A stretch of DNA of 26,598 nucleotides, taken from Hypsibius dujardini. Its lineage: Eukaryota > Tardigrada > Eutardigrada > Parachela > Hypsibiidae. The notes beneath the pieces are model-generated. The model was not told where the DNA came from. It was given only the letters and a program-made list of their open reading frames with translations, and did no database searches. Below, piece after piece: positions 17,286 through 26,598 of the stretch (the stretch's first letter is position 1; each line of letters starts with the position of its first letter). The position numbers and the translations under genes are program-made. The stretch lies in the NCBI GenBank assembly GCA_001579985.1, contig LRSR01008379.1:1-26598 (forward strand), in the 5' to 3' direction.

Positions 17286-20040
17286 TCACCAAACTTGGCA
17301 CTTTTTGGGTGGATTCATGGGGCTGGTAGCGGGACAACTGAAGGCGTCAGAAAACTCCTACAGTAAAAAAACAGTAGCTTAATAGGTAAAAATGGCAATA
17401 ATACGACACAAAATGTGTGCTCTCTTGTACTTTGTGCTCGCGATCTCAAGGGACACTTTTCTGCCCTATCCGTAAATTTTAACCAACCCGGACCGTGCCT
17501 ATTCAGTGTCCTTCACCACATTACCACTGTAGGGACAAATATACGGAAAAGCACGACTATACAATCAATCGATCGAACGCAAGGAGTAAGCTGTATGAAA
17601 TAAGCCAATCAGAGAAGAGTGAATTAAATTGAACGTTGAATAAAGTGCAGGGCCATACCGAGGAAGGCGGGGCTTAGCTGTCCCTTGAGATCGCGAGCAT
17701 ACGGTAACCACATTGTAACCAGTCCTACGCCGAAATCTTTCGAGCCACGAAAACTCCCGAAAAAAGCTTTCGGGTTTCGGTTGGGGAAAAACGACTGTCG
17801 GGTCGGGAAAATTAATTTTCGGGTGGGTTCGGGAAAGTCTGATTGGAGCGCGGTATTTTTTCAACCACTGCACTTATCCAATCAACGACAAAATTGAATA
17901 CACTAGAGGGTCCGGGGAATGGGCAAAAGGGGCGGAGCAGGGGGTGCTTTTCAAACAATCGAACAATCAACCACCTAACCGCCCCTGCTCCGCCCCTTTT
18001 GCCCATATCCCGGACCCTCCAGTGTACTCAGTCTTTTCGTTGATTGTATTACGGAGTGGGAAATCGTACAATGGCAGTTGAAAGAGCATATCACGTGGCA
18101 GTCCGTCTCATGTGCACTGCATCAGTCACTTGTGATGACACCTGTTTTGTAACATTAAACAAGTACTTCCGTAACACTGGCCAGAAGCGCAAGATTTCTG
18201 AAATTTTTAGTTAATAAGATTTTTTTGGTTGAATGATCTGTTTCGGGTCGGGTTTGGGCAAAATCAAAAATTTCGGTTCGGCTTTGTCGGACTCCGCTTG
18301 ATCGTTTCGGGTTTGGGGTCATGAGGACTGAATTTGGGCGTAAGACTGATTATAAGAAAGTTGCCTGCTGTTATTACCTGCATATTGGAGACTGCACCAA
18401 TAACGCGAAACTTTCCGGGCGGATGAACTCCGGTGCGAAGGCGAAACTGCATTGCTTCCGGGCGGGACGATCCGCACCACACCTGGCAAAAAAGGAAGCT
18501 GCAGTTGTGGCTAAATCAACTTGACCATTTCTGTAAAATTTAGTATAACCGTACTTGTGCGAAATTAACAAAAAATAGCTGCTCAGCAGAGAGATGATGG
18601 AGGCCCGGTAATCGCGGAATCTTGTTGTGCAGCAACCAGCGCGACATTGAGCGGTAGGCCAGCTTGATTCCCGCGTTGTCTGCTATATTTTCTCCTTGTG
18701 TTTGGACACCATTCACCTGAATATGCCAAGAACCGGGTAAAACCAGGGCAGTGGTTACATCACTTACAGTTCGAGCTTGACAGTCCTCATGTCAGTGCGC
18801 ACACACACTAACGCACCGTCAGTGCGCACACACACCAACGCACCGTCAGTGCGCACAGATACCAAAGCACCGTCAGTGCGCACAGATACCAACGCACCAT
18901 CAGTGCGCACACACCAAGGCACCGTCAGTGCGCACACACCAACGCACCTTCAGTGCGCACACACCAAGGCACCGTCAGTGCGCACACACCAAGGCACCGT
19001 CAGTGCGCACAGACACGAACGCACCATCAGTGCGAACAGATACCAACGCACCATCAGTGCACACACACCAACGCACCATCAGTGCACACACACCAACGCA
19101 CCATCAGTGCACACACACCAACGCACCGTGAGATTAACTTCCGCCAATTGATACTTGTTGTACTGCTCAATTAGGCACTTTGCTTTCGTCTCAAAATGCC
19201 GTTCGGTTTCTCCTGGCCACCATTGCTCCAGGTTGCCAAGTTTATTGAACTGTCTTCCTGTCCGACAGTAAAAAAAACAAGTAATGAAAAATAAAACTCA
19301 TGTTACGTAGACCCCATGAGGCCATGACATCTTCAGTTAAGCATTTGGCGCTGTACCTTTATCGTCGAATCCATGTGAAATTTCGTGCCCAACGACTACT
19401 CCTATGCCTGTAAATGATTGATATTGTTGTTCCATGACTTCGCTTCCGCGCCATCACCAGGTGTTTTCTCTTTTGTTACCGCCAAAGTTCATCGTCATGG
19501 GGAAATGACTGTTATAGAAGGGCGGCTGGAGAATTCCGGCTGGGAACACTGTGTGGGAAAATAATCATGATTATTAAATTGCAGATAACACTTCAACATA
19601 TGCTGAGAGCAATCTGTGCCCTTACTGATCTGATTCTTGGTGCGGCTGTAAAAGGCGTTGACCACAGCCGGGGTGGTTGACCACCTAAAATGACAGGTCA
19701 TCGGTCATCAGCAATGTTAGCGAGGTGGACCGTGCTATTGCACCCTAAAACTAACGTGGATCGATTAACCGGCTTCCATAGTTCTTCCCGCTCTTTCTGG
19801 GTCAGGTACTTCAGACACGTAACGACATTCTCAAAATACTTGTCGGGATCAAAATCAACCTGAAATATATCAAGCTTAAGATTTTGTTTGTCTACTCCGG
19901 TGCCGCATCAATCACTTACCCCGTTGTATTCTTCGTCAAGCTTCTTGTCGTCCAAAACATAATCAGGATAGCCAATGTTGTCGATCATACTTTCCATCTG
20001 AAATTCCGAGTACATGGAGTCTGATGAACCGTCAATCAGG

Positions 20041-20088
<48 letters not shown>

Positions 20089-23000
20089 GTCTGTCTGTCT
20101 GTTCCCGTGTTTAGACTTGTCTGCTTGTGTATTTGGGTACTTCTGGTCGTTTGACGGCCTGCCTGATTGCCTGCCTGACTGTCTGCCTACAAGTTTTCAG
20201 TTTATTTATTTCTCATCAAGTCCTCTTTTTCAGACCTTTTCTTTGGCCTTCCGTTTGGTGGCATCGTTCATCCAGTCCACTTGACCGACAAGTTCGATGA
20301 ATGAAATACTGATTTCCCGGATCATGAGCTGAGCCTATATAATTCGGAAAAACATAGCACAATGGTCTGTAATTTATGTTGTGTATACGTCACCACAACC
20401 ACTAGCTTAGGCCAGACAACATTGAACATACAATTTCTTTGCTGTCTTCTTTGAAATGCTCGCGCACAAACATAGCTCCCACAGCCATGCCCAAATTGTC
20501 ATTGACATACTGCACGCAGGTTCGCCATCGGGGAGCCTCTTTTGTATTTCCCAGTAAAAGGTTGGAAAAGACACGACGCCGGCTACGGAAGCGTTCATCC
20601 AGATTTGACGCACGGTTCTGGACAATGCGCCAGATGAGATAGTTTGCCACGGTTCTATTATAAAAATAACAAAAGTAGAAGCAAACACGTTTATGCGTTC
20701 TATGAGCGCCTGCAGCACAGAACATGTCTGCAGTATTGTCAAGGTTTGCTGTCTGTAGGATTCTCACCTTGGTGAAGTCTTCGTGAGAAGGTTCCCGAGC
20801 TTAATGAAATAATCTTTGGCGTAGACAACCAGAACCTCTTTCGGGCTGACGGTTCGGTTCAAGACTAACTCAAAATACCGATTCCACTTGATCTGTATTA
20901 AATAGAGTAACAGTTTCGTTCAACCGATTCAAACCCATATACGCGAGCGAATTTGACATACGCATGCCCCTATACCTGAGGAACTAATTTTTCCATGTCC
21001 GCCACTGTTGTTTTCTCATAAATGGCGGTAAAATTCCGCCTGTATTCTTGCGGTGTGGAAATCTAAAAGAGACAATTGGGCATAGTTATGCTCTAGTCGC
21101 ACGGTCATGTAACAATTAGCCCTTCGTACGTTGGCCAACTTCGTTTCGAACTCCAGGATTTCTTCCATATCCGTCATTGCGCGGGTTCGTGGCACACCCT
21201 ACAAAAGATAAGCAGTTGTTAAAGAAGGCTGCAGTTGCACTGATACGTGTTAGCGACAGAATTAGATCTAATGGAGGGTCCCGGAAATGGCCAAAAGGGG
21301 CGGGGCAGGAGTAATACTTAAACAATCAATCAATCAATCAGCGGAGCTCCGGGGCAATTGGAGCGGAGTTGATTGGTTGATTGTTCAATTATTACCCCTG
21401 TCCCGCCCCTTTTGCCCATTTCCGCGACCCTCCATTAGATTAAAGTCTGTATTTCGGCTCACCCTCCACTTGGTCGATAAATCGGCTCGCTAATGGATTT
21501 CTCTTTGATGGCAGCTGCTTGATTGTTTGATTTTCAGAAGTGCTATAGATACTAGGATACAGTAAAAAAATCAAACAATCAAGCCCCTGCCTTGAAAGAG
21601 AAACCATGAGTGAGCCGATTTATCGACCAAGTGGAGGGTGAGCCGATATACAGACTTTGCCTCATACGTGTAATTGGCACTTGGCACTTGCATTGCAAAT
21701 TGTACAGTACCGTTGCACACCCCATTTTTGTGGCTCCTGCTTGGACACTTACCAGTAGTTCGGCAATAGAAGTCATCAAACCCAGATAAGCAAGACGGTA
21801 CAGCTGATTGTTATCGAGGTAGTATTCCCGAGTGGGCATCCCAAAATCAGCTTGGTCAATCTGTAAAGGTATTATGAAACTCTAAGGCTCTAAGGAGAAG
21901 GAGCCACTGCTTGTTCGCTTTAAATGGTCAAATATACGTATGTAGTGTAATAACAGTAAGTTACATTACAATATTGTCGGCATAAATAAAGCAACAGTAA
22001 GAGATTGCGTACTGTACTGTATGGTCATATTTAGTCTTAGTCTTAGTTAACCTGGAGCAAACCTGCAAAACATTCCAGCTCGAATTCTTTCCATCCGGTC
22101 CGATCCACTGCCGGTAGACAAAAATGGAATTATAAATGTGCATGGGAGAACTTGTTCATTTTACTAGTACGTGTAATTTCGTGGTCCAAATAAGTAAACT
22201 CATTATTTACTCACGAGTGATATCAAGATATCGTTGTGCATAATCCGTAAAGATGCCACCAGTTTTTCCAGTTGGAAGGTCGAAGCGTTCCATTTCGAAT
22301 CAATCACCGGCCAACCTCCTAAGTCTTGGATAAACTTTAGAAGAGGTTCTGCGCCGCGTCGTTCGATAATTTCTTGACGAAAAAAAGCATCCACAATTTT
22401 AAGTAGATTATATTCTACAGTGTAGCATATTTCGGTGCAAGTATTTCTATGAGAGGTACCTTCGTTGATGCAAGACTCGTACAGTCGCTTAGCTTTGGTT
22501 GTTGCAGGACTGTCCACGTCGGCAATTACTGGTTTTTCCAGCAGACCTGCAATTTGTGACTATTAAACCGAGCTGTAATGAGTATTGTACAGATTGAACC
22601 GAGTACCGCGAATAATCAAGTCTAACTGGTCCCTCATCTTCGTGAAGGTGTCGTACGAGCTCTTATCTGAAAAAAAAATGTATTCCACATTGCGAATAGT
22701 GGTCGTCTGAATGTTGAATAATGGCCGTTTGAACTGAAGATCTAAAATGTTGGACTGAAGATCCAAACTCATTACCGTCCGGAATCGGGTTATTTTTCTC
22801 CCACTTCCCGCAGACATACGAGTAAAAGTCTTCGCAAGGGTCCTGTTTGAGATCCATGGATTGCAGTAATGTAGCCGCTAAACATACTTAATGCTTCATC
22901 ACCTGTGGGGTGAATACTCAACCGGGTACACCACAGAGGGAAAGCCTTTCGTAACACCTTACCGATTTCCACGCAGCTCGAGCTAATACAGATGTCATGA

Positions 23001-23489
23001 CATTCGTCCTGCTTCTTGGTCACAGCAATGGGATTCGACGTGTCTGCATGAGAACTGGCTGTGCTTTTGGTTCTTCCATTAAAGGTGCATGACTTTACTT
23101 ACTTTTCGACAGGTCAATGGTCGCCGTATTCGGCATCCCATGCTTGCAGGTTTTCATCACATTTTCGATATCTAAAAAAAACAAGAGACGTTTTGAAAAT
23201 TCCGACGTACCGGGAAAATTAATTTTCTGCGTCTCGTATTTAGTAATGCTGAGACATTTGTATGTGCCAAAAGTAACTTACGGCGAGTTTCCGCAACGAC
23301 TACCGGCATTTGCTCTAGCTCATCCTCGATTTCGTTCTCCATTGATAGTGACTCATTTTTAAACACCGGCGACGAGATAGACCCATTTAAGGTGAGCGAC
23401 AAAAAAAGAAATAGATAAGCACACCTCCACCGACTACGCAGCAAGGTCAGCTTGACCACAGACAACGCCAACATCACGAAATCATTCAT
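17286..23489 (-). CDS. Neprilysin-like M13 zinc metallopeptidase
   Basis: Type II membrane ectopeptidase that would cleave peptides outside the cell. 23 exons: 23489-23282, 23171-23103, 23043-22963, 22877-22776, 22666-22607, 22546-22460, 22372-22215, 22107-22063, 21860-21753, 21198-21130, 21062-20976, 20892-20768, 20654-20432, 20334-20236, 19997-19920, 19859-19756, 19684-19626, 19548-19480, 19407-19357, 19257-19127, 18716-18555, 18482-18378, 17357-17286. All phases agree; 783 aa (human neprilysin 750, ECE1 770). Cytosolic N-terminus and one membrane segment near RCAYLFLFLSLTL, then MDLKQDPCEDFYSYVCGKW, ERRGAEPLLKFIQDLGGWPV, FPAGILQPPFY, zinc site HEISHGFDD (about 618-622), third ligand GENIADN (E680), VHPPGKFRV, and the family-typical end PMNPPKKCQVW. 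All catalytic residues are present, so it should be active. Substrate is unknown, since animals carry many M13 paralogues and no one-to-one orthologue can be named from here. Long introns are filled by MITEs and minisatellites. One acceptor (CGTCAAG before 22372) is atypical. Confidence 0.93.
17428..17706. mobile_element. MITE family C, copy 3 (279 bp)
   Basis: GTGCTCGCGATCTCAAGGGA and TCCCTTGAGATCGCGAGCAT form the inverted termini, ending in TACGGTA on the right and a degenerate TACTTTG on the left. It is highly similar to copy 1 outside that copy's array. It lies in the last intron of the peptidase gene (17358-18377). Confidence 0.85.
17735..17830. repeat. Degenerate TTCGGG-rich low-complexity tract
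   Basis: Clusters of TTTCGGGTTTCGG, GTCGGGTCGGG and TTCGGGTGGGTTCGGG. A related tract with TTTCGGGTCGGGTTTGGGC follows at 18240-18320, after MITE A copy 1. The two may be halves of one tract split by that insertion, all within the last peptidase intron. Confidence 0.5.
17870..18055. mobile_element. MITE family A, copy 1 (~186 bp)
   Basis: TACACTAGAGGGTCCGGGG at 17899 pairs with CCCGGACCCTCCAGTGTA ending at 18026; inner arms are GGGCAAAAGGGGCGGAGCAG and CTGCTCCGCCCCTTTTGCCC. Weaker pairing (CCAATCAACGA / TCGTTGATTG) extends outward to about 17870 and 18055, so the ends are approximate. Same family as 21253-21445. Confidence 0.8.
18793..19129. repeat. 25/27-bp minisatellite of 13 units starting at a splice donor
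   Basis: Thirteen units of 25 or 27 bp (six of 27, seven of 25), each beginning CAGTGCGCAC (CAGTGCACAC in the last three, CAGTGCGAAC in the tenth) and ending ACGCACCRT-like. The right-hand unit overlaps the last three bases of peptidase exon 20 and its donor (minus strand CTCACG|GTGCGT). The array occupies the intron 18717-19126. The plus-strand 124-residue frame is just SVRTHTNAP-type repeats. Confidence 0.95.
20041..20104. repeat. CTGT tetranucleotide microsatellite
   Basis: About 15 CTGT units with one GTCTGTGT interruption near 20087, in the peptidase intron between exons 14 and 15. The CTGT/GCCTG-rich character continues weakly to 20190. Confidence 0.95.
21253..21445. mobile_element. 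MITE family A, copy 2
   Basis: TAATGGAGGGTCCCGGAAAT at 21269 pairs with GACCCTCCATTA ending at 21437; inner arms are GGCCAAAAGGGGCGGGGCAG and CTGTCCCGCCCCTTTTGCCC, with CAATCAATCAATCAATC and GATTGGTTGATTGTTC in the middle. The core is 169 bp; weaker similarity to copy 1 extends a few bases outward. It lies in the peptidase intron 21199-21752. Confidence 0.85.
21442..21658. mobile_element. MITE family B, copy 2 (217 bp)
   Basis: AAAGTCTGTATTTCGGCTCA and GTGAGCCGATATACAGACTT form the ends; ACTTGGTCGATAAATCGGCT pairs with AGCCGATTTATCGACCAAGT, so the arms are nearly perfect. It abuts MITE A copy 2 in the same intron. It is homologous to 4655-4876. Confidence 0.88.
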
Positions 23490-24460
23490 AAAACTCTATT
23501 CTATTGCGATCTCGTGTAGGGTTGAGCTAAGGTCTCCCTCGGTCTCTGGGCACTACTCCATTCACCCACGGGGATAGCAGGCAGATGGCACCGCCGAAGC
23601 GATATGGATCTTTCACCACAAACCGATAGGAATCGCAATCACATGACACACTGACGGCACGAAATGTACGATTAGGAAAGAAAATCGGACAAGGAGAATG
23701 AAATGCACCTGGGTGCGGGTGCGGGTGCGATTGAAGAGATCGGTTGGAGTTCAGTGCCGGTCTTTGGCCGAAACTGTTTCAAGTGCAGTGAAAAGTGCCT
23801 TCGAGTAAAATTACTGAGAATTGAAAAAAGTCCTCGTTAACGACTCTGCGAGTTAACGCCGTTTGTGTATTCGAATACTCGGGAAGATATACTACCAATG
23901 TAAAAAATTCTTGGAGTCCAAGGTTTGGTTGAGGACACGCGCGGGGTGTGGTAAGAAGGTGTCTATCTCCGCTGTCTGATTGCTATCTGTCGCCATTTGA
24001 TAGTCTGTCCGACAATAAAGACCGGGAGAGGCGAGCGTCGGGCGCCGAGAGTGGCGCCAGTGTCGATTTCCGGTGCAGGACTAATCCCGAGGGTAGCTCG
24101 GAATAGTTTATGCGATGAATTATATGCAACAAAATCGCTTTAACAATTATCGACCATCCTGTGCAGGCAGAAAGTATGAGTAAAATATAGCGTTTATTCG
24201 TAGTACATTTTACGCGGCCTCATTACGATTACGTATTACGAATTATTATTACTTTTTACGATATCCTTAACGTATTCGTATTATTATCATTACAATATTT
24301 AGTTGTCTTAAGCCACGGCATGCCCGCGCAATTACAATGTACTCATAATGTTTCAATTAGCCAGAAGGGACTACCTTAAATTTAAATCAAAGGTAGCAGG
24401 ACAAAGAAAAACTAATAAACCGGTCGCGACCTTGTAGACAGTGCGCACTTATTAGTACAG
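23490..24460. other. Intergenic region between divergent peptidase and transporter genes
   Basis: Should contain the peptidase promoter. No TATA box could be assigned. A GGGTGCGGGTGCGGGTGCG run lies at 23712-23730, and 24190-24300 is AT-rich with repeated TTACGA/TATTA motifs. No gene was recognised. Confidence 0.4.
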
Positions 24461-24823
24461 TACGAGGTAAAGGCCGTTAACCAGGCCGTTTTAGAAATCG
24501 TAACTTAACCAGGCCGGTTTCTTTCAACGTTGATTTCCCGGCGCTACAGTGTTGCCATGCCAAAGCAAATGGCTTGAAAACATTCGAAAAAATTCTCTGA
24601 CCCATTTTAGTTCGTTCCTAAGCCTCACCGTTCGAATTTGGTCCAAAACAAGGAAGGGAAGAATCTCAATGGAGAAGTGGGCAAACAGTCCGGTAGAGGC
24701 GCCACTTCGGTTCCATCTCCCTGGGTTGGCTTCGCAAAAACGACTTATGCGCCACCTGCTGGCCTGCCGGCCTGGTTAAGTTACGATTTCTAAAACGGCC
24801 TGTTTAACGGCCTTTACCTCGTA
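24461..24823. mobile_element. MITE family D, 363 bp, ~57-bp near-identical inverted termini
   Basis: TACGAGGTAAAGGCCGTTAA at 24461 is mirrored by TTAACGGCCTTTACCTCGTA ending at 24823. The arms continue through CAGGCCGTTTTAGAAATCGT and AACTTAACCAGGCCGG with a single mismatch seen over about 57 bp. The ends are TA, as for Tc1/mariner-type insertions. No transposase is encoded inside. The near-perfect termini suggest recent mobility. Confidence 0.88.
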
Positions 24824-25605
24824 TAAAGGAAGGGTCCTGGAATGGACCACTTAATAGGCTCCTGGAATAAGCTGACTATACAGTGACGCATCGTTTTCAA
24901 TTAATTTGCGACAGAGCGCCCCCTACCACCCGGTGGCCCATTCCAGAGCCCTTCTCTCATACTACTGTAGTACCAGTACGAGCGCTAAAGTTTCAAGCAT
25001 TCGGCGCGGCGGCTGCGACCTGCGATAATAAAATCATGAAGGCGCAGCAGCTTGCGACATGGTTTCTCAATCTTATTTAGAATTTCCACATAGATAATAA
25101 CGAGAACAGAGCAGAAACTTTTAGATGATTTTGCAGCACCTGGCCCATGAACTCGAGAGTGGTGCCATAGTTGTTTACAGTTCGGGGTCCCCTGCACCTT
25201 GGAGTCGATAAAATTATTTACGGCCACGAGGTTGATTTCTTCATCAGTTCACTGCCCGAAGGTTGAGGTCCCTGTCGGCGTTAAGAAAGTCTCGGAAGAA
25301 GAGCCTGCATTCTCCAGAGAACCAGAGGAGAACCTGCGGCATGACATGCGTTCCTTGGGTTGCGCTTTCCGACACGACCACGCAGTGTGAAAATTCTCAT
25401 CACGAGAGACCACAGCTGAAACTGCTGATATATCAAGCTGCTGCATCGTGCCGGCGCAAAAAGACTGTAATAATATTAAACTGGCTATTAAGATAAATCC
25501 CCATCGAAACGGCCATCGGAATCGCCTATTTCATCAGCTGCTTTCTTCGCCCGGAAGCCGGAAGACGACGAACCCTTAAAATCATCCGCATCAACCGGCA
25601 TTAAG
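24824..25605. other. 5' flank of the transporter gene
   Basis: Holds the presumed promoter and 5' UTR. The reading frame of the transporter stays open upstream from 25606 back to a TAA near 25486 but has no ATG in that stretch. No other conserved exon seen on either strand. Confidence 0.4.
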
Positions 25606-26514
25606 ATGAAAACTTCGGCGGAAAGAATCAACAGCAGCGCCAGTAGCGAACTCCTCCGGGGACCCAGTAGCGAACTCCTTCGGGAACCCAGTAGCGAACT
25701 CCTCCGGGGACCCAACGGACACCACCACCACACGACTATCAGCATGGAGAAAGTCCCAGCGGAACGATTGACCTGGCAGCTCTTGCTCGTCGTCTTCTCC
25801 GCTTCTTTCGGAGCCTGGTTCCCAATTGGTTACACTTATGGAGTCACGAATCCCATTCAGAATATAGTTCTTCAGTGGATTCGCACAGTCCAGTGCGAAC
25901 GTTATGGCGTTCCAGCAGTCATTCCAGATGCTGAACTCTCCAACAATACGGACAATGGAAATCTCGTCTTGCGAGCGGAGCACCCGTCGGAGCTGTGGTG
26001 CAAGCTCATCCCGGAGGAGGAGGAGTCGAAGATGCTGGACTTCAATCCGGAACTAAACACAATTTGGGCGTTAACGGGAGCGGCGATCGCGTCCGGTGCG
26101 TTCATTTCCTTGTGGTCGACCGGATGGTGGCTCAGTCATTTCGGAAGCAAGCAGACGCTAATGTACGTGTGTTTAATACTCGTAGCTGATAAAAATGTTC
26201 ACTTCAAAGGTCATAGATATCTTCATTCATATTTATGAAGATAAAAACTCCAATCTGTTGCAGATACAACAATTGTATCGGGTTGTTAGGCGCCGTACTA
26301 ACGGGGATGTGTGTGATGGTTCATTCCTACGAACTGCTGATTGCCGGTCGGTTCATCCTCGGTTTCAACATTGGAATTGCCGTTTCGGTGGTGCCGCTCT
26401 TTTGCACGGAGATCAGTCCGCCCAATCTGCGCGGGACAATGGGAACCGTGCCGGGTGTGATGCTGGTCTTCGGTCAGTTCTTTGCGGTCGTCCTCGGGCT
26501 ACCGCAACTTTTAG
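25606..26514 (+). CDS. Facilitative sugar transporter (SLC2/GLUT, MFS), 5' part
   Basis: Membrane carrier of the GLUT family, moving hexose or a related solute down its gradient. Exon 1 is 25606-26162 (donor AT|GTACGT), exon 2 is 26264-26514 (acceptor TTGCAG, donor TTAG|GTACCG). Phases agree, and the rest lies beyond the window. Family features: ERLTWQLLLVVFSASFGAWF with GYTYGVTNP as membrane helix 1; an extracellular loop with NNT glycosylation site; WALTGAAIASGAFISLWSTG (helix 2) and LSHFGSKQTLM; then GRFILGFNIGIAVSVVPLFC, TEISPPNLRGTMGTVPGVML and FAVVLGLPQLLG, matching the GR...G, E-x-SP-x-x-x-RG pattern of helices 4-5. The conserved part begins at Met 47 (25744), so translation could also start there. 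The first 46 residues hold three SSELLRGP-type octapeptides and an HHHH run. Substrate cannot be told from this half. Confidence 0.88.
25639..25712 (+). repeat. In-frame 24-bp coding repeat, three units
   Basis: AGTAGCGAACTCCTCCGGGG followed by ACCC, three times with two substitutions in the middle copy. It encodes SSELLRGP, SSELLREP and SSELLRGP in the N-terminal extension of the transporter. The unit is a multiple of three, so gain or loss keeps the frame. Confidence 0.92.
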
Positions 26515-26571
26515 GTACCGTTCGCTAGATACCACACAGGATGTGGCTAATAAACGTTTTTCGTTCAAATT

Positions 26572-26598
26572 GCGGGACGGGACGGGACGGGACGGGAC
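26572..26598. repeat. GGGAC pentanucleotide microsatellite, cut by window end
   Basis: Five GGGAC units run to the last base, so the array continues outside. It lies in an intron of the transporter gene, 58 bp after the donor. Confidence 0.85.

Noticed and set aside
18777-19151. 124-residue plus-strand ORF of SVRTHTNAP repeats
   Set aside because: It is only the translation of a minisatellite lying in an intron of the minus-strand peptidase gene; it has no flanking gene structure.
20024-20284. 86-residue plus-strand ORF rich in CLSV
   Set aside because: Translation of the CTGT microsatellite within a peptidase intron.
25591-25983. 130-residue minus-strand ORF opposite the transporter
   Set aside because: Antisense shadow of transporter exon 1; the plus strand has clear GLUT motifs.

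Overview
This is an animal (metazoan) nuclear window. Every supported gene is split into many short exons with GT-AG introns, mostly about 60-110 bp, and a few introns swollen to 0.4-1 kb by repeats. The families are animal ones: a natriuretic-peptide-receptor-type ANF domain, an M13 neprilysin, an MKLP1-type kinesin-6 and an SLC2/GLUT transporter. Compact genes with small introns and moderate GC suggest a small invertebrate. A tardigrade is my guess, with low confidence, because nothing here is diagnostic. I built the exon models by hand from splice sites, reading phase and family conservation. Most of the shortest exons (34-51 nt) are too small to appear as ORFs.

Layout. 1-2772 holds repeats and no recognisable gene: a tandem array, a 760-bp foldback element and a ~990-bp element with terminal inverted repeats. 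2795-6714 (-) is an 11-exon receptor resembling the natriuretic peptide clearance receptor NPR-C. 7428-7658 (+) is a weak candidate for a two-exon 49-aa gene. 8132-11049 (-) is a second, paralogous receptor with the same exon plan, a GC donor in intron 1 and a damaged start of exon 3. 11403-15934 (-) is an 11-exon kinesin-6 (KIF23/MKLP1/Pavarotti/ZEN-4 type). 16734-17040 is a 50-bp tandem repeat. 17286-23489 (-) is a 23-exon M13 metallopeptidase. 25606 to past 26514 (+) is the 5' part of a sugar transporter gene, cut by the window end.

How the genes relate. The two receptors are a head-to-tail tandem duplication. Both end in a short cytoplasmic tail with no kinase-homology or cyclase domain, the architecture of a clearance receptor. 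A neprilysin-family ectopeptidase lies 6 kb upstream on the same strand. In vertebrates NPR-C uptake and neprilysin cleavage are the two main ways natriuretic peptides are removed, so the neighbourhood is suggestive, but it may be chance. The kinesin and the transporter have no evident link to this.

The introns hold at least three families of short hairpin (MITE-like) elements in two or three copies each, which explains most of the long introns. The most notable small-scale feature is a 13-unit minisatellite in the neprilysin gene. It begins at a 5' splice site, so nine of its units carry a copy of the core donor sequence.
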